Shown: positions 49,102-59,396 of the stretch, piece by piece
How positions within the stretch are numbered: the stretch's first letter is position 1
How the letters are laid out: every line of letters begins with the position of its first letter
Source: Pseudodesulfovibrio sediminis
GTDB taxonomy: Bacteria > Desulfobacterota > Desulfovibrionia > Desulfovibrionales > Desulfovibrionaceae
DNA length: 64,000 nt
NCBI RefSeq assembly: GCF_020886695.1
Contig: NZ_AP024485.1
Location: 3,415,001-3,479,000, forward strand
Reading direction: 5' to 3'
The notes under the pieces: model-generated
Databases searched by the model: none
Seen by the model: the letters and a program-made list of their open reading frames with translations, nothing else
What the model was told of the DNA's origin: nothing
Made by a program: the position numbers and the translations under genes

Positions 49102-51216
49102 TTGTCAGCTCAGGATTCTCTGCACGCCTTTTTTCATCCCGATACCGTTGCCGTCATCGGCGCCTCTGCTACACCCGGAAAGGTCGGTCATACCATTGTC
49201 TCCAATATGCTGAATGCCGGTTTCAGCGGCAAGCTGTTTCCGGTGAACCCCAAGGGGGGGAGCATTGAAGGGCTGGATGTCATCTCCGATATTGCGGATC
49301 TGCCTCGTGGTCTTGATCTGGGTGTTGTTTCAGTTCCTCCCCAATTCGTGATTCCGTCCATCAAGGCCCTGGCCGAGATCGGGACAAAGTCCGCCATAGT
49401 CATCACTGCCGGGTTCAAGGAAGTGGGTACTGAGGGATACCACATGGAGCAGGAAATCATCGCCCTGTGCGAGGAGCATGATATGGCTCTGCTCGGTCCC
49501 AACTGTCTGGGCATGATGAATACGGCGGCCGGGGTCAATGCCTCTTTTGCCGCAGGCCAGCCCAGCCCCGGCTCCATAGCCTTTTTCTCGCAGAGCGGTG
49601 CGCTCTGCGTAGCCATTCTCGACTGGGCGCTCGGTGCGAATGTCGGCTTCTCCAAGTTTGTCTCTCTGGGCAACAAGGCTGTTCTGGATGAAGCGGATAT
49701 GCTTGACTACCTGAACGAGGATGAGGCCACAAAGGTCATTCTCGGCTATATCGAGAACGTGGAACACGGCGATGCTTTTCTCAAGGCCGCGCACAAGGCC
49801 TGTCTGAACAAGCCGGTCATCATGATCAAGTCCGGCAAGACTGCGGCAGGAGCAAAGGCCGCCTCGTCGCATACCGGCGCCATAGCCGGGTCGGATCAGA
49901 GCTATACCGCCGCATTCCATAAGTCGGGCGTCATCCGGGTAGGGGACGTCGCTTCCTTGTTCAATCTGGCCCAGGCTTTTTCCTGCCAGCCATTGCCCAA
50001 GGGACCGAACCTGGCGGTGGTCACCAACTCCGGTGGTCCTGGCATTCTCGCCGCGGATGCAGCGGACCGCTCCTGTCTGACCATGGCTGCCCTGTCGCAG
50101 AGAACCATCCAGAAACTGCAGGAATTTCTTCCCAGCTATGCCGCCTTTTACAATCCGGTGGATATCATCGGTGACGCGGATGCGGACCGGTACGCCAGAA
50201 CGCTGGATGTCGTGGCGGAGGATCCCATGGTCCATTCCATCATGGTGCTGCTCACGCCCACCGCGTCCGTGGAGATAGAGAAGACCGCGCAGTCGGTCAT
50301 CCGCATTGCGCGAAAGTGCGGCAAACCGGTATTCGCCTGCTTCATGGGTAAGACCCGCGTGGCAAAGGCCAGGGAACTGCTCATGGAAGCGGATATTCCC
50401 TGTTATGCCTTCCCCATAGCCGCAGTGCATGCCATTGAGACAATGTACGAATACTACCTGTGGAAAAGCCGTTCAAAACCTGAGTTCAAGGAGGTCGAGC
50501 GCGACCTTGAAACAGCCCGGGGGCTGATCCGGGAACATGAGCAGCGCAAGCAGGCCGAGATCGTGGAATTCGAGGCGCAGCAGATGTTGCAGGCATATGG
50601 ATTGCCCACGCCGAAGACCGTGTTGGCCCGCTCCTCGGACGAGGCGGTGGCCGCTGCCGAGGAGATCGGCTATCCCGTGGTGCTCAAGATCGCCTCTCCT
50701 GATATTTCTCACAAATCCGATGTCGGTGGCGTCAGGGTGAATCTGGGTAATGCCACAGCGGTCCTGAATGCTTTCAAGCAGATCACGGCCCAGGCGCAGC
50801 GTATGCGTAGGGAGGCGTATATCGCGGGTTGCCTGGTGCAGGAGATGGCTCCTGCCGGGGTCAAGGAAGTGATCATCGGATTCAAGCGGGATGAACAGTT
50901 CGGCCCCATGCTCATGTTCGGTCTCGGAGGTATCTATGTGGAGATCATGAAGGATATCTCGTTCAGACTCGCGCCGCTCTCTCGTCAGGATGCGTTCAAG
51001 ATCGTGCGCGAGATCAAGTCCTACATGCTGCTTAAGGGGCTCAAGGGTGAACAACCCGTGAATTTCACCGCGCTTCAGGATATCATTCTGGCGATGTCGC
51101 AATTGGCTCTTGATCATCCGCAGATACTGGAAGCGGAGTTCAATCCTGTTCTCGTGAATCACGAGCGGGCGCTCGTTGCCGATGTTCGGATGACGCTCCA
51201 ATTGAAAAACGATTAG
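49102..51216 (+). CDS. Acetyl-CoA ligase (ADP-forming)/acyl-CoA synthetase
   Basis: The 704-residue protein fuses the CoA-binding alpha domain (FHPDTVAVIGASATPGKVGH near the start, then FFSQSGALCVAILDWAL) with the C-terminal ATP-grasp beta domain (GLPTPKTVLARSSDEAVAAA, KSDVGGVRVNL). The catalytic His is in SSHTGAIAGSD. It makes acetate or another acid with ATP formation, or the reverse. Start is TTG 49102 with AGGAG 6 bases before it. Confidence 0.9.
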   Translation: MSAQDSLHAFFHPDTVAVIGASATPGKVGHTIVSNMLNAGFSGKLFPVNPKGGSIEGLDVISDIADLPRGLDLGVVSVPPQFVIPSIKALAEIGTKSAIVITAGFKEVGTEGYHMEQEIIALCEEHDMALLGPNCLGMMNTAAGVNASFAAGQPSPGSIAFFSQSGALCVAILDWALGANVGFSKFVSLGNKAVLDEADMLDYLNEDEATKVILGYIENVEHGDAFLKAAHKACLNKPVIMIKSGKTAAGAKAASSHTGAIAGSDQSYTAAFHKSGVIRVGDVASLFNLAQAFSCQPLPKGPNLAVVTNSGGPGILAADAADRSCLTMAALSQRTIQKLQEFLPSYAAFYNPVDIIGDADADRYARTLDVVAEDPMVHSIMVLLTPTASVEIEKTAQSVIRIARKCGKPVFACFMGKTRVAKARELLMEADIPCYAFPIAAVHAIETMYEYYLWKSRSKPEFKEVERDLETARGLIREHEQRKQAEIVEFEAQQMLQAYGLPTPKTVLARSSDEAVAAAEEIGYPVVLKIASPDISHKSDVGGVRVNLGNATAVLNAFKQITAQAQRMRREAYIAGCLVQEMAPAGVKEVIIGFKRDEQFGPMLMFGLGGIYVEIMKDISFRLAPLSRQDAFKIVREIKSYMLLKGLKGEQPVNFTALQDIILAMSQLALDHPQILEAEFNPVLVNHERALVADVRMTLQLKND

Positions 51217-51305
51217 GGCGATTATCGCAGTATCAGAGTGACGGTCGGTTCTGACTGGTGTCCGTCAACGGTATCGCCATGCGTTCTCCTTGGACTCTGG
51301 TGCTG

Positions 51306-52709
51306 TCATGGACACTTGGGAAGGGTTACCGTGATCGTTGTTCCCTCTTCATTGGATGATCGCATGGTAATCGTGCCGTTCATGACTTCGGTCATGATCC
51401 TTGCTGAATACGTTCCGAGTCCCGTGCCGGTGCGTTTGTTGGCCGTGGTGTACTTGTTGAAAAAGCTGTCTTGGATAGCTTCAGGGACAGGCATGGTGTT
51501 GTGAATGGTGAAGGACACATTGGCATCGTCATCATCGATGGCAATAGAGACGGTATCGGATATGTCAGAGGCTTCAATGGCATTCTTTATGAGATTGCCC
51601 AACAGAGAATAGAGCAGAGTCTCTTCTGCCTGAAGAGTCAGGGAATCCGAACTTCCGACAGGCTTTCCGCTTCGCGTGAGTTGCAGCTCCACGTCGTTTG
51701 CTTGCGCTTCTCCGGAGACATTCCTCATCACTCTGCGTGTGATATTGATGACATCTATGTCTTCCGGCACGTATGTGTATTTACCTGTTTCGATTTTATA
51801 TATGTCCAGGCTCCTGTTGATCATGTCCAACCCTGTATCCAGGGCAGAGCGCATATCTTTCAACATGTCTTTTTGGTCATCGGTCACGGGTGTGTAGTTC
51901 GTAAGGTACTGAATGCCGTTGAGTACGCCGATGAGGGGCGCCTTGAGGTCGTGACGGGTGATCAGCTCCACATCTGCCCTGAGTTCTTCGGCTTCCTTTC
52001 CCGATTTAATACGCGCTGACTCCAGGGAGAGCAGGATGATGACAATGCCGAGCAGGAGCGCACAGGTCAGTATGGTCCCATAGGTGGCATAGGTCGTGAA
52101 TCGCTTCAGCTCATTGACGGACTCCGTGGCATTGAAATGAAACTCGAAGGCACCGAGAAAACGCCCGTTTTTCAGTATGGGGACAACGGTTTTGACCACG
52201 GCCAACTCCCTTGTCGCGATGTCGGAGGTCTTTTTGTTTTCCCAGACCAAGTGCGAGGACGTTTCACCCTGAGCGACTGTTTTCTGATAGTAGGGGGCGT
52301 TGTTGGTCGTGCCGATTCTGGTTCTGTCACTGGAGTAGATCACCTTCCCGATCGAGGAGTACACAATGATTCCCAGCATGCCGAACTCATGTTCAAGGCG
52401 GTAGACATCCGCCATGAACATGGGGGAATCAGTGGCCTTGTTCGTCAGGGCAGACTGTTGGACGGACGAGGGGATGGTGTGCCTGGCGAGCCTTTCGGAT
52501 TGGGTCTCGATGGCTTTGACGAGGATGTGCGTATAGGCGGGGTAGATGACCGTGGTGTTGACCAGAGGCAGGGCGACGACGGTGATAACTGCAAGTAGAA
52601 GGATGCCCAGCAGGGGGCGGCTTCGTCTGTACAGAACACGAGGAGAGATGTGAGCTGATGACGCTGCCCTGGAGCCTTTTGCTGGCTGGGTACATTCTCG
52701 CCGGTTCAT
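51306..52709 (-). CDS. Membrane sensor histidine kinase
   Basis: The 467-residue kinase has one N-terminal membrane helix (LLGILLLAVITVVALPLV), an extracytoplasmic sensor of about 140 residues, a second helix (TYGTILTCALLLGIVIILLS), the phosphoacceptor box LITRHDLKAPLIGVLNGIQY (His near residue 254) and an ATPase with NLIKNAIEASD and GTGLGTYSARI. No response regulator is adjacent. The sensor part resembles double-Cache type domains. Confidence 0.88.
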   Translation of the reverse strand: MNRRECTQPAKGSRAASSAHISPRVLYRRSRPLLGILLLAVITVVALPLVNTTVIYPAYTHILVKAIETQSERLARHTIPSSVQQSALTNKATDSPMFMADVYRLEHEFGMLGIIVYSSIGKVIYSSDRTRIGTTNNAPYYQKTVAQGETSSHLVWENKKTSDIATRELAVVKTVVPILKNGRFLGAFEFHFNATESVNELKRFTTYATYGTILTCALLLGIVIILLSLESARIKSGKEAEELRADVELITRHDLKAPLIGVLNGIQYLTNYTPVTDDQKDMLKDMRSALDTGLDMINRSLDIYKIETGKYTYVPEDIDVINITRRVMRNVSGEAQANDVELQLTRSGKPVGSSDSLTLQAEETLLYSLLGNLIKNAIEASDISDTVSIAIDDDDANVSFTIHNTMPVPEAIQDSFFNKYTTANKRTGTGLGTYSARIMTEVMNGTITMRSSNEEGTTITVTLPKCP

Positions 52710-52822
52710 CTCCGCTACGTCCTCCAGGTTGCTTCTCCTCGGAAATCAAGTGAAGCATACCATACGGGCGAAAAGTAGCAAGTCGATACAACTCGCAAGT
52801 GGAACCGTGTGTTGGCGGCGTA

Positions 52823-53629
52823 TCAGGAAGCTGCGGAGCAGGAGAGGATCATGCCGGCAATTTCGCGGAGTATTTTTGCTGCGGTCATGGCGGTGACACC
52901 GTTGATGTCCCGGTCAGGGTTTAGCTCCACGATATCTGCCCCGATGATCGGAGCGTCCAGGGCCTGGATGATATCGAGGATGCTCCGGGTACTCATGCCG
53001 CCAGGTTCGTGGTGGGAGACACCGGGGGCAAAGGCCGGATCAAGGGCGTCCATGTCGACCGAAATATATACTGGAGTGTCGAACGAGAGCGTGGGCCAGG
53101 TTGATTGGTCCTTCATTTCCAGCCACTTGATGCCGAATTGGGCTTTTTGCTCACGCTGATGGCCCGAAGCCGTGCGGATCCCCACTGAGATCAATTCGGT
53201 GCAGAGGGACTCTTCCATGATGCGGGAGAAAGGGCAGGCGTGGGAGTGCGGGTTGCCTTCGAACTCATGATAACAGTCCGGGTGGGCATCGAAGTGGAGG
53301 ATGGTGAATTCCCCCACAGCGCGGTGCATTCCCTTGACCAGCGGGTAGGTGATCGAATGATCGCCGCCAATGAAAATGGGGGTTGTCGCTGCCTCTCCTG
53401 CTTTTCTGGCGGCGTCTGTAATGGTTGAAAAAGCGGTCTCCGCACTTCCCGGATCGATCGTTCCGGCGTGGTCTATGACCCCGGAGAGATCATGGGCGGT
53501 TTCTGTCCACAGATTGGCCGAGTCGCAATGCAGCGCCTCCACCACTGCGAACGGCCCTTTGGCAGGGCCGCGCAGGTAGGATGAATTGTGGTCCAGTGGA
53601 ACGCCGATCAGAGAGATGCGGGGCAACAT
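52823..53629 (-). CDS. Agmatinase/arginase-family ureohydrolase
   Basis: The 268-residue enzyme shows the manganese-binding motifs of the family: GGDHSITYP, HFDAHPDCYHEFEGNPHSHA and SVDMDALDPAFAPGVSHHEP. It hydrolyses a guanidine compound such as agmatine to release urea. It ends close to the kinase gene's upstream region and starts 7 bases from the end of hslU, read the same way. Confidence 0.88.
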   Translation of the reverse strand: MLPRISLIGVPLDHNSSYLRGPAKGPFAVVEALHCDSANLWTETAHDLSGVIDHAGTIDPGSAETAFSTITDAARKAGEAATTPIFIGGDHSITYPLVKGMHRAVGEFTILHFDAHPDCYHEFEGNPHSHACPFSRIMEESLCTELISVGIRTASGHQREQKAQFGIKWLEMKDQSTWPTLSFDTPVYISVDMDALDPAFAPGVSHHEPGGMSTRSILDIIQALDAPIIGADIVELNPDRDINGVTAMTAAKILREIAGMILSCSAAS

Positions 53630-53636
53630 GGTGGTC

Positions 53637-55025
53637 CTAGAGGATGTAGCGGGACAGGTCGCGATCTTCTACAACATGGTCCAGTTGTTCAACGACGTAA
53701 TCCCGGTCGATGACGATCTTCTGGCCGGATTTGTCCGGTGCCTCGAAGGAGAGGTTGGCCAGGATCTTTTCCATGATGGTGTAGAGCCTACGCGCGCCAA
53801 TGTTTTCGGATTCCTCATTGATCTTTTCAGCAGTGGCCGAGATCTCTTCAAGTGCTTCCTTGGTGTATTCGATGGCGACACCCTCGGTTTCGAGCAACGC
53901 CTTGTATTGCACGGTGAGCGCGTTTTTCGGCTCGGTCAGGATGCGGTAGAATTCTTCCTTGTGCAGGGAGGCAAGCTCCTCGCGCAGGGGGAAACGTCCC
54001 TGAAGTTCCGGGATGAGATCGGACGGTTTGGCAAAATGAAAGGCTCCGGCTGCGATGAACAGGATATGATCAGTCTTGATCATGCCGTATTTGGTGTTGA
54101 CCACACTGCCTTCCACGATGGGCAGCAGGTCTCGCTGGACCCCTTCGCGAGAGACATCGGCAGAACCGCCGCCTGTCTGGTCGTGCCGTGAGGCGATCTT
54201 GTCCATTTCATCGACAAACAGAATGCCTTGCTGCTCAACACGTTCACGAGCCAGCTCGTTGACGGCATCGGGATCGATGAGTTTGTCGGCCTCTTCGTCG
54301 ATAAGGGTCTGGTACGCGTCCTTGATCTTCATCTTGCGCGTTTTGCGTTTGCCGGGGAACATATTGGAGAAAGCGCTCTGCAGGTTGGAGCCCATGTCTT
54401 CCATGCCGGGGATGGCCATGATTTCCACCTGTGCGCCGGACTGCACCGTGACACTCATTTCCACTTCCCGTTCGTCGAGCTGACCGGCCCTGAACATCTG
54501 ACGGAATTTTTCGCGCGTGGCACTGTCCTTGGGTTCTTCCTTGACCTCTTCGATTTCGCCGGACTGGTTGCCTGCAAAGAATCCCATGGGGCCGCCTTCC
54601 TGCGGTTTCTTGCCGGGCAGCAGCAGGTCCAGAAGCCGTTCTTCGGCGTTCTTTTCCGCCTTGATTCGAACCTTCTCAGTCTCTTCCTTGCGGACCATGG
54701 ATACGCCGATTTCCATGAGATCACGGATCATGGACTCCACGTCACGGCCCACATAGCCCACCTCGGTAAACTTGGTGGCCTCCACCTTGAAGAAGGGGCA
54801 TTTGGCCAGCCGGGCCAGACGGCGGGCGATTTCGGTCTTGCCCACTCCGGTGGGGCCCATCAGGATGATATTCTTGGGGGCGATCTCATCGCGGAGTTCC
54901 GGGTCGATCTGTTGGCGCCGCCAGCGGTTGCGCATGGCGATGGCCACCATCCGTTTGGCGTCGTTCTGGCCGATGATGTATTTGTCGAGTTCGGATACGA
55001 TTTCTCTGGGAGTCAGATTGCTCAT
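53637..55025 (-). CDS. hslU: ATP-dependent protease ATPase subunit HslU
   Basis: The 462-residue AAA+ unfoldase has the Walker [16 protein letters not shown] (residues 57-71), Walker B in [12 protein letters not shown], the pore loop near GYVGRD and an intermediate domain between. The C terminus DRDLSRYIL is that used to activate HslV. It lies after hslV, read in the same direction, and forms the HslUV protease. Confidence 0.96.
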   Translation of the reverse strand: MSNLTPREIVSELDKYIIGQNDAKRMVAIAMRNRWRRQQIDPELRDEIAPKNIILMGPTGVGKTEIARRLARLAKCPFFKVEATKFTEVGYVGRDVESMIRDLMEIGVSMVRKEETEKVRIKAEKNAEERLLDLLLPGKKPQEGGPMGFFAGNQSGEIEEVKEEPKDSATREKFRQMFRAGQLDEREVEMSVTVQSGAQVEIMAIPGMEDMGSNLQSAFSNMFPGKRKTRKMKIKDAYQTLIDEEADKLIDPDAVNELARERVEQQGILFVDEMDKIASRHDQTGGGSADVSREGVQRDLLPIVEGSVVNTKYGMIKTDHILFIAAGAFHFAKPSDLIPELQGRFPLREELASLHKEEFYRILTEPKNALTVQYKALLETEGVAIEYTKEALEEISATAEKINEESENIGARRLYTIMEKILANLSFEAPDKSGQKIVIDRDYVVEQLDHVVEDRDLSRYIL

Positions 55026-55138
55026 TGCTTCTCCGATATATGCTGTCCTCGGCAGGTTCTTGGCTCCGTTCGAGGATATAACTGTATTATTTTGTGTTGT
55101 ATTACAAGTAATTGCGATTAATCGTTCGCGCCGAAGCG

Positions 55139-55678
55139 TTATTTATTCTGTGCTTCGATCACAATGTTGTTGTTGGTGTAGACACAGATGTCGGCTGCGA
55201 TCTCCATGGCTTTTTTGGCGATGTCTGCGGCAGACAGGCCCGTGTTCTGCTGCAACGCTCTGCCAGCGGCCAGGGCATAGGACCCGCCGGAGCCGATGGC
55301 TGCCACACCGTCGTCCGGTTCGATGACGTCACCGGTGCCGGAGATGATGAGGATGTGTTCGCCGTCCGCAGCCAGCAGCATGGCTTCGAGCTTGCGCAGG
55401 TATTTGTCGGTGCGCCAATCCTTGGCCAGCTCCACAGCGGCCCTGAGCAGGTTGCCGGAGTATGTTTCCAGTTTGGTTTCAAAGCGTTCGGACAGGGTGA
55501 AGGCGTCAGCGGTCGCACCGGCAAAGCCCACGGTTACCTTGTCCTTGTAAATGCGGCGTACTTTTCGGGCGGTATGCTTCATGACCACCGACTGACCAAA
55601 GGTGACCTGACCGTCACCGGCCACGGCAGTTCCCTTGTCATCTTTAACCGCTATTATGGTTGTTCCTCTGAGTTCCAT
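55139..55678 (-). CDS. hslV: ATP-dependent protease peptidase subunit HslV
   Basis: The 179-residue peptidase starts [16 protein letters not shown]; the catalytic threonine is the first of TTI after removal of the leader. AAGGAG lies 6 bases before ATG 55678, and a start at 55723 would add residues not seen in HslV. Conserved [14 protein letters not shown] is present. It assembles with HslU, encoded downstream. Confidence 0.96.
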   Translation of the reverse strand: MELRGTTIIAVKDDKGTAVAGDGQVTFGQSVVMKHTARKVRRIYKDKVTVGFAGATADAFTLSERFETKLETYSGNLLRAAVELAKDWRTDKYLRKLEAMLLAADGEHILIISGTGDVIEPDDGVAAIGSGGSYALAAGRALQQNTGLSAADIAKKAMEIAADICVYTNNNIVIEAQNK

Positions 55679-55703
55679 TCTTTCTCCTTGCCCTTGCAGG
55701 TCA

Positions 55704-56249
55704 TTATAGAATGTCGTTGGCAACGTCGATCCATGTTGTGTAGGCCGTGTCGCCGTGAAGGACCATGGTTACTTCGTTGACCAATTCCGCCTCAAGCCCT
55801 TTTTGTATGGTGAGGAGCGCAATACGCGCCGCGTCCTTGACGGGATATCCGTAGACGCCGCAGGAAATGGCCGGGAAGGCTATGGTCTGGATTGCGTGTT
55901 CGTGAGCGAGCCGCAGGCAGTTGCTGTATGCATTCTCAAGCAGTCTGGGCTCGTTGTTTGTTCCGCCGCGCCAGATAGGGCCGACGGTATGGATGATATG
56001 GGCGGACGGCAGGTTGAATCCGGGGGTGATGATGGCTTCGCCCGGCGGCAGAGAGCCGATTGTACGGATGATTTCCTGACAGGCTCCCTGCAGTTCGACA
56101 TATCCGGCTCTGCGGTGAATGGCACCGTCCACACCTCCACCACCGGCCAGACGGGAGTTGGCCGCATTGACGATGGCGTCGAATTTTAACGCGGTGATAT
56201 CGTCTTGGCGGATGATCAGCTGTCCATCGGTGAAGTTCCATATTTGCAT
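55704..56249 (-). CDS. Macro-domain protein (ADP-ribose-binding)
   Basis: The 181-residue protein carries the macro-domain motifs [30 protein letters not shown] and [20 protein letters not shown]. Family members remove ADP-ribose from proteins or from O-acetyl-ADP-ribose. It lies directly upstream of hslV. Confidence 0.92.
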   Translation of the reverse strand: MQIWNFTDGQLIIRQDDITALKFDAIVNAANSRLAGGGGVDGAIHRRAGYVELQGACQEIIRTIGSLPPGEAIITPGFNLPSAHIIHTVGPIWRGGTNNEPRLLENAYSNCLRLAHEHAIQTIAFPAISCGVYGYPVKDAARIALLTIQKGLEAELVNEVTMVLHGDTAYTTWIDVANDIL

Positions 56250-56348
56250 ATCAGAACTGAAGATAATCTCTCTGTCGATTTTGGCAAGGGGTGAAAAGGA
56301 GTCATCAAAAGACTTTCAGTGATTGTGTGTACGTGGTAATGTTCCAGA

Positions 56349-57518
56349 ATGGCAGACCGAGAGCGCATACTCATAGTTGATGATCAACCCGAGAATATTT
56401 CCATCATGATCGAGGCCTTGCAGGCATCGTATGACCTGATGGCCGCGACTGATGGCGAAACCGCGTTGGAGCGGGCAAATGGCGAGGCCAAGCCGGATCT
56501 CATTCTGCTTGATGTGCTCATGCCCGGCATGAATGGGCATGATGTCTGCCGATTTCTGAAAGCCGAATCCGCCACCAGGGATATCCCTGTCATTTTTGTT
56601 ACAGCCCTTGATAAGCCTGACGATGAAGCCAAGGGGCTGGAGTTGGGGGCTGTGGATTATATCACCAAGCCCATAAGCCCTCCTGTTGTGGAAGCCCGTG
56701 TGCGGGCCCATCTTCAGGTCACCCAAGCCCGTCGGGTGCTGTTGCATCAGAACGAGACCTTGGAAAACAGGGTACGGGAAAAGGCCGCGGATGTGATCCG
56801 CATGCAGCAGGAGCGGGTGGAAGGACTGAATAATTTTGCCAATGCCGTGGCGCATCAGATTCGAAATCCGGTCATGTCCATAGGCGGTATGGCGGGGCTG
56901 CTGGTCAAGAAGGCCGATGTGGGAACGCCTCTGGCCGAGTATGCTCAGGCTGTGTATGAAAATTCAGTCCGACTGGAGAATCTGGTCAATGTCATCAGCG
57001 AGTACGTTACTCTGACCGTGGATAAGACCGGCGCGGTCTCGATACGCACGGTTGTTGAAGAAGCTGTTGCACAGGTCGAGTCCCTTGCCGGTGAGTGTGC
57101 CTGTACTGTGGCATTTCAGATGCAAATAGCCGACCGTGAGGTCGTGGCGGACCACAACCTGCTGCGCATGGCGCTTGTGGAAATTCTCAAGAATTCCATA
57201 GAGTTTTGTGAAACAGGATCCGTCACGGTTGCCATCGAGGGGGGATTCGGCGTTTGTCAGGAGAACTTGTCGGCAACAGAGCAGTTCTATGCCACCGAGT
57301 GCCGGTTCGGGCTGTGCATCAAGGATGACGGGCCCGGTATTCCTCGGGAGCATCTCCCCTATATCCTTGACCCGTTCTTCACCACCAAGGCGCTGGGGGT
57401 CGGGCTGGGGCTGACCAAGGCCAAGCGCATCCTCTGCGATGAACTGGGCGGTTCAATGGTGGTGGACTCCACTCCGGGAGAGGGGACATCTGTGACCCTG
57501 TCGTTCGCTCAGTGCTAG
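56349..57518 (+). CDS. Receiver-histidine kinase hybrid
   Basis: The 389-residue protein has an N-terminal receiver domain (ILIVDDQPENISIM; LLDVLMPGMNG with the phosphoacceptor Asp; FVTALDKPDDEAKG) followed by a coiled linker and a kinase domain (ANAVAHQIRNPVMSIGGMAG with the His; HNLLRMALVEILKNSI; GLGLTKAKRI). The order receiver-then-kinase is used in cytoplasmic phosphorelay proteins. No DNA-binding domain. Confidence 0.9.
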   Translation: MADRERILIVDDQPENISIMIEALQASYDLMAATDGETALERANGEAKPDLILLDVLMPGMNGHDVCRFLKAESATRDIPVIFVTALDKPDDEAKGLELGAVDYITKPISPPVVEARVRAHLQVTQARRVLLHQNETLENRVREKAADVIRMQQERVEGLNNFANAVAHQIRNPVMSIGGMAGLLVKKADVGTPLAEYAQAVYENSVRLENLVNVISEYVTLTVDKTGAVSIRTVVEEAVAQVESLAGECACTVAFQMQIADREVVADHNLLRMALVEILKNSIEFCETGSVTVAIEGGFGVCQENLSATEQFYATECRFGLCIKDDGPGIPREHLPYILDPFFTTKALGVGLGLTKAKRILCDELGGSMVVDSTPGEGTSVTLSFAQC

Positions 57519-59392
57519 TCGGCCTTGAAGGTCGACTCGATATCCACACCTTTCACTTCGGCAATGGCTTCTGCATATGCCTGGAACACGTCATCGCGGT
57601 TGATGAGACCGATGATGTCCGACGTATTGGTCTGGGCGACGACCGGAATCTGTCCGTAGTCGGTGTTCACGAACCGCAGCAGGGCCTGATAGAGGTCATA
57701 GTCCGGGCGTACATAGACAGGGCGCGACATGAGATCCTTCACCACGACCAGATCGTGCAGCTCTTCCTCGAACATCCAGTTACGGACGTTGTGGATGGAG
57801 ATCATGCCCACATACCAGCCATCTTCGGATCGGCGTACCGGGAAGTATAGCTGGTCCGAATTGGCGATGATGTCGGTCAGCGCCTTGAGCGTGGTGCCTT
57901 CTTCCAGCACGATGACATCATGCGGATCGTAGAAATCGGAGACGTGCATCTGTTCAAGCACGTTGATTGTCGCGTCTTCGGTATGGGCCGGTGAGTCGAA
58001 CTTGTTTTCCACCTGATGCTCGTAGAGCGAGAAATTGCGTCCGAGCACGATGCAGAGGGCTGACGCGAGCATGAGCGGTGCGAGCAGGCCATAGCCCTGG
58101 GTCAATTCCGTGACCATGATGAGCGGGCCGATGGGCGCGTTGGCAACCCCGGCAAAAAACGCGGCCATACCGACAAGGATGTAGGCACCGGGTTGCGTGA
58201 CGATATTCGGGAAATATTCATGGCCGATTTTTCCGACCAGCCCACCGGACATGCCGCCGACAAACAGTGCCGGAGCGAACATGCCGCCGGACATGCCGGA
58301 GCCGATGGTGATGGACGTGGCCACGGTCTTGCCGATAATGATGTAGCACATGCCCAGCGCAGGAATCTGGCCGAGAATGGCCAGCTCCAGCCAGCCGTAC
58401 CCACCGGACAGGATACCTCCGGTGATCAGACCGTCTGTGGCCGTGTACGGGTAGGCGATGCCGAGCAGGCCCATGGCCAGCCCACCGAGTCCCATGGACC
58501 AGATGATGCCGACCTTCTCCCGGACAGGGAAGAAAATGTGGTATTTGATGACATGGAAAGTCTTTATGTACATCCAGCCGACCGCAGCGCAGACAAAGGC
58601 GAGCAGGGCGTAGAAGATGAGTTCGCGGGGGTCATGGAAGGAGAAGCGCGGAATGCCGAAGATCGGCTCCGTGCCGTAGAAGAACGTGAAGATTGAGTAG
58701 GACACAACGGAACTCATGACGGAGGGCAGGATTGCCTCGGCCTCGAAATCCTCGCGGTAGATGACTTCCACGGCTGTCAGTGCGCCGCCTAACGGGGCGC
58801 GGAAAATGGCGCCCAAACCGCCTGCTGCGCCTGCCAGCAGAAGCACGCGGCGCTCTTTGGCGGAAAGATTGAATACCTTGGCCAGCCATGCTCCCAGACC
58901 TGCGCCCATCTGGGTGATAGGGCCTTCCCGACCGGCAGAGCCACCCGAGGCGATGGTCAGCACTGAGCACAGACCGCGAATGATGGCGACCCGTGGTCTG
59001 ATGATGCCGCCCTGGTTGTGAAAGGCGTTGATGGTTGCGTCAGTGCCGTCAGTACCGCCATCAATGGTGTCCGGGATGAAGCGCTGAACAAGCCAGCCGG
59101 TCAGCAGGGCTGTGCCGGTGGTGCACACAGGGATGACCCAGGGGCGAAATGCGCCTGCGTGTCCGTGAAAGATGCCTTCACCTGCCGGTTCCGGGGAAAC
59201 GATGCCTGCCATGTTGTGCTGGATGATGAATTTGCCGAATTCCACCAGCCAGAAAAAACCGGCGGCCACAAGGCCGGAAAAGGTGCCGACAAGAACGCCG
59301 ATGACAAGCCATCTGAAAGCGGTGACGGTGCGGTACGATTTGAGTAGGTCAGCCCAGTAGTTGATGAGACGGGCAATAACTCGGAGGGACAT
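57515..59392 (-). CDS. ClC-family chloride channel/exchanger with CBS pair
   Basis: The 625-residue protein has the ClC selectivity motifs GSAGREGPITQMGAG and GSGMSGGMFAPALFVGG, about ten to twelve membrane helices, and two CBS domains in the last 150 residues (VLEEGTTLKALTDIIANSDQ; DLMSRPVYVRPDYDLYQALL). It overlaps the hybrid kinase at their convergent 3' ends by 4 bases. Confidence 0.92.
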   Translation of the reverse strand: MSLRVIARLINYWADLLKSYRTVTAFRWLVIGVLVGTFSGLVAAGFFWLVEFGKFIIQHNMAGIVSPEPAGEGIFHGHAGAFRPWVIPVCTTGTALLTGWLVQRFIPDTIDGGTDGTDATINAFHNQGGIIRPRVAIIRGLCSVLTIASGGSAGREGPITQMGAGLGAWLAKVFNLSAKERRVLLLAGAAGGLGAIFRAPLGGALTAVEVIYREDFEAEAILPSVMSSVVSYSIFTFFYGTEPIFGIPRFSFHDPRELIFYALLAFVCAAVGWMYIKTFHVIKYHIFFPVREKVGIIWSMGLGGLAMGLLGIAYPYTATDGLITGGILSGGYGWLELAILGQIPALGMCYIIIGKTVATSITIGSGMSGGMFAPALFVGGMSGGLVGKIGHEYFPNIVTQPGAYILVGMAAFFAGVANAPIGPLIMVTELTQGYGLLAPLMLASALCIVLGRNFSLYEHQVENKFDSPAHTEDATINVLEQMHVSDFYDPHDVIVLEEGTTLKALTDIIANSDQLYFPVRRSEDGWYVGMISIHNVRNWMFEEELHDLVVVKDLMSRPVYVRPDYDLYQALLRFVNTDYGQIPVVAQTNTSDIIGLINRDDVFQAYAEAIAEVKGVDIESTFKAD

Positions 59393-59396
59393 GCGA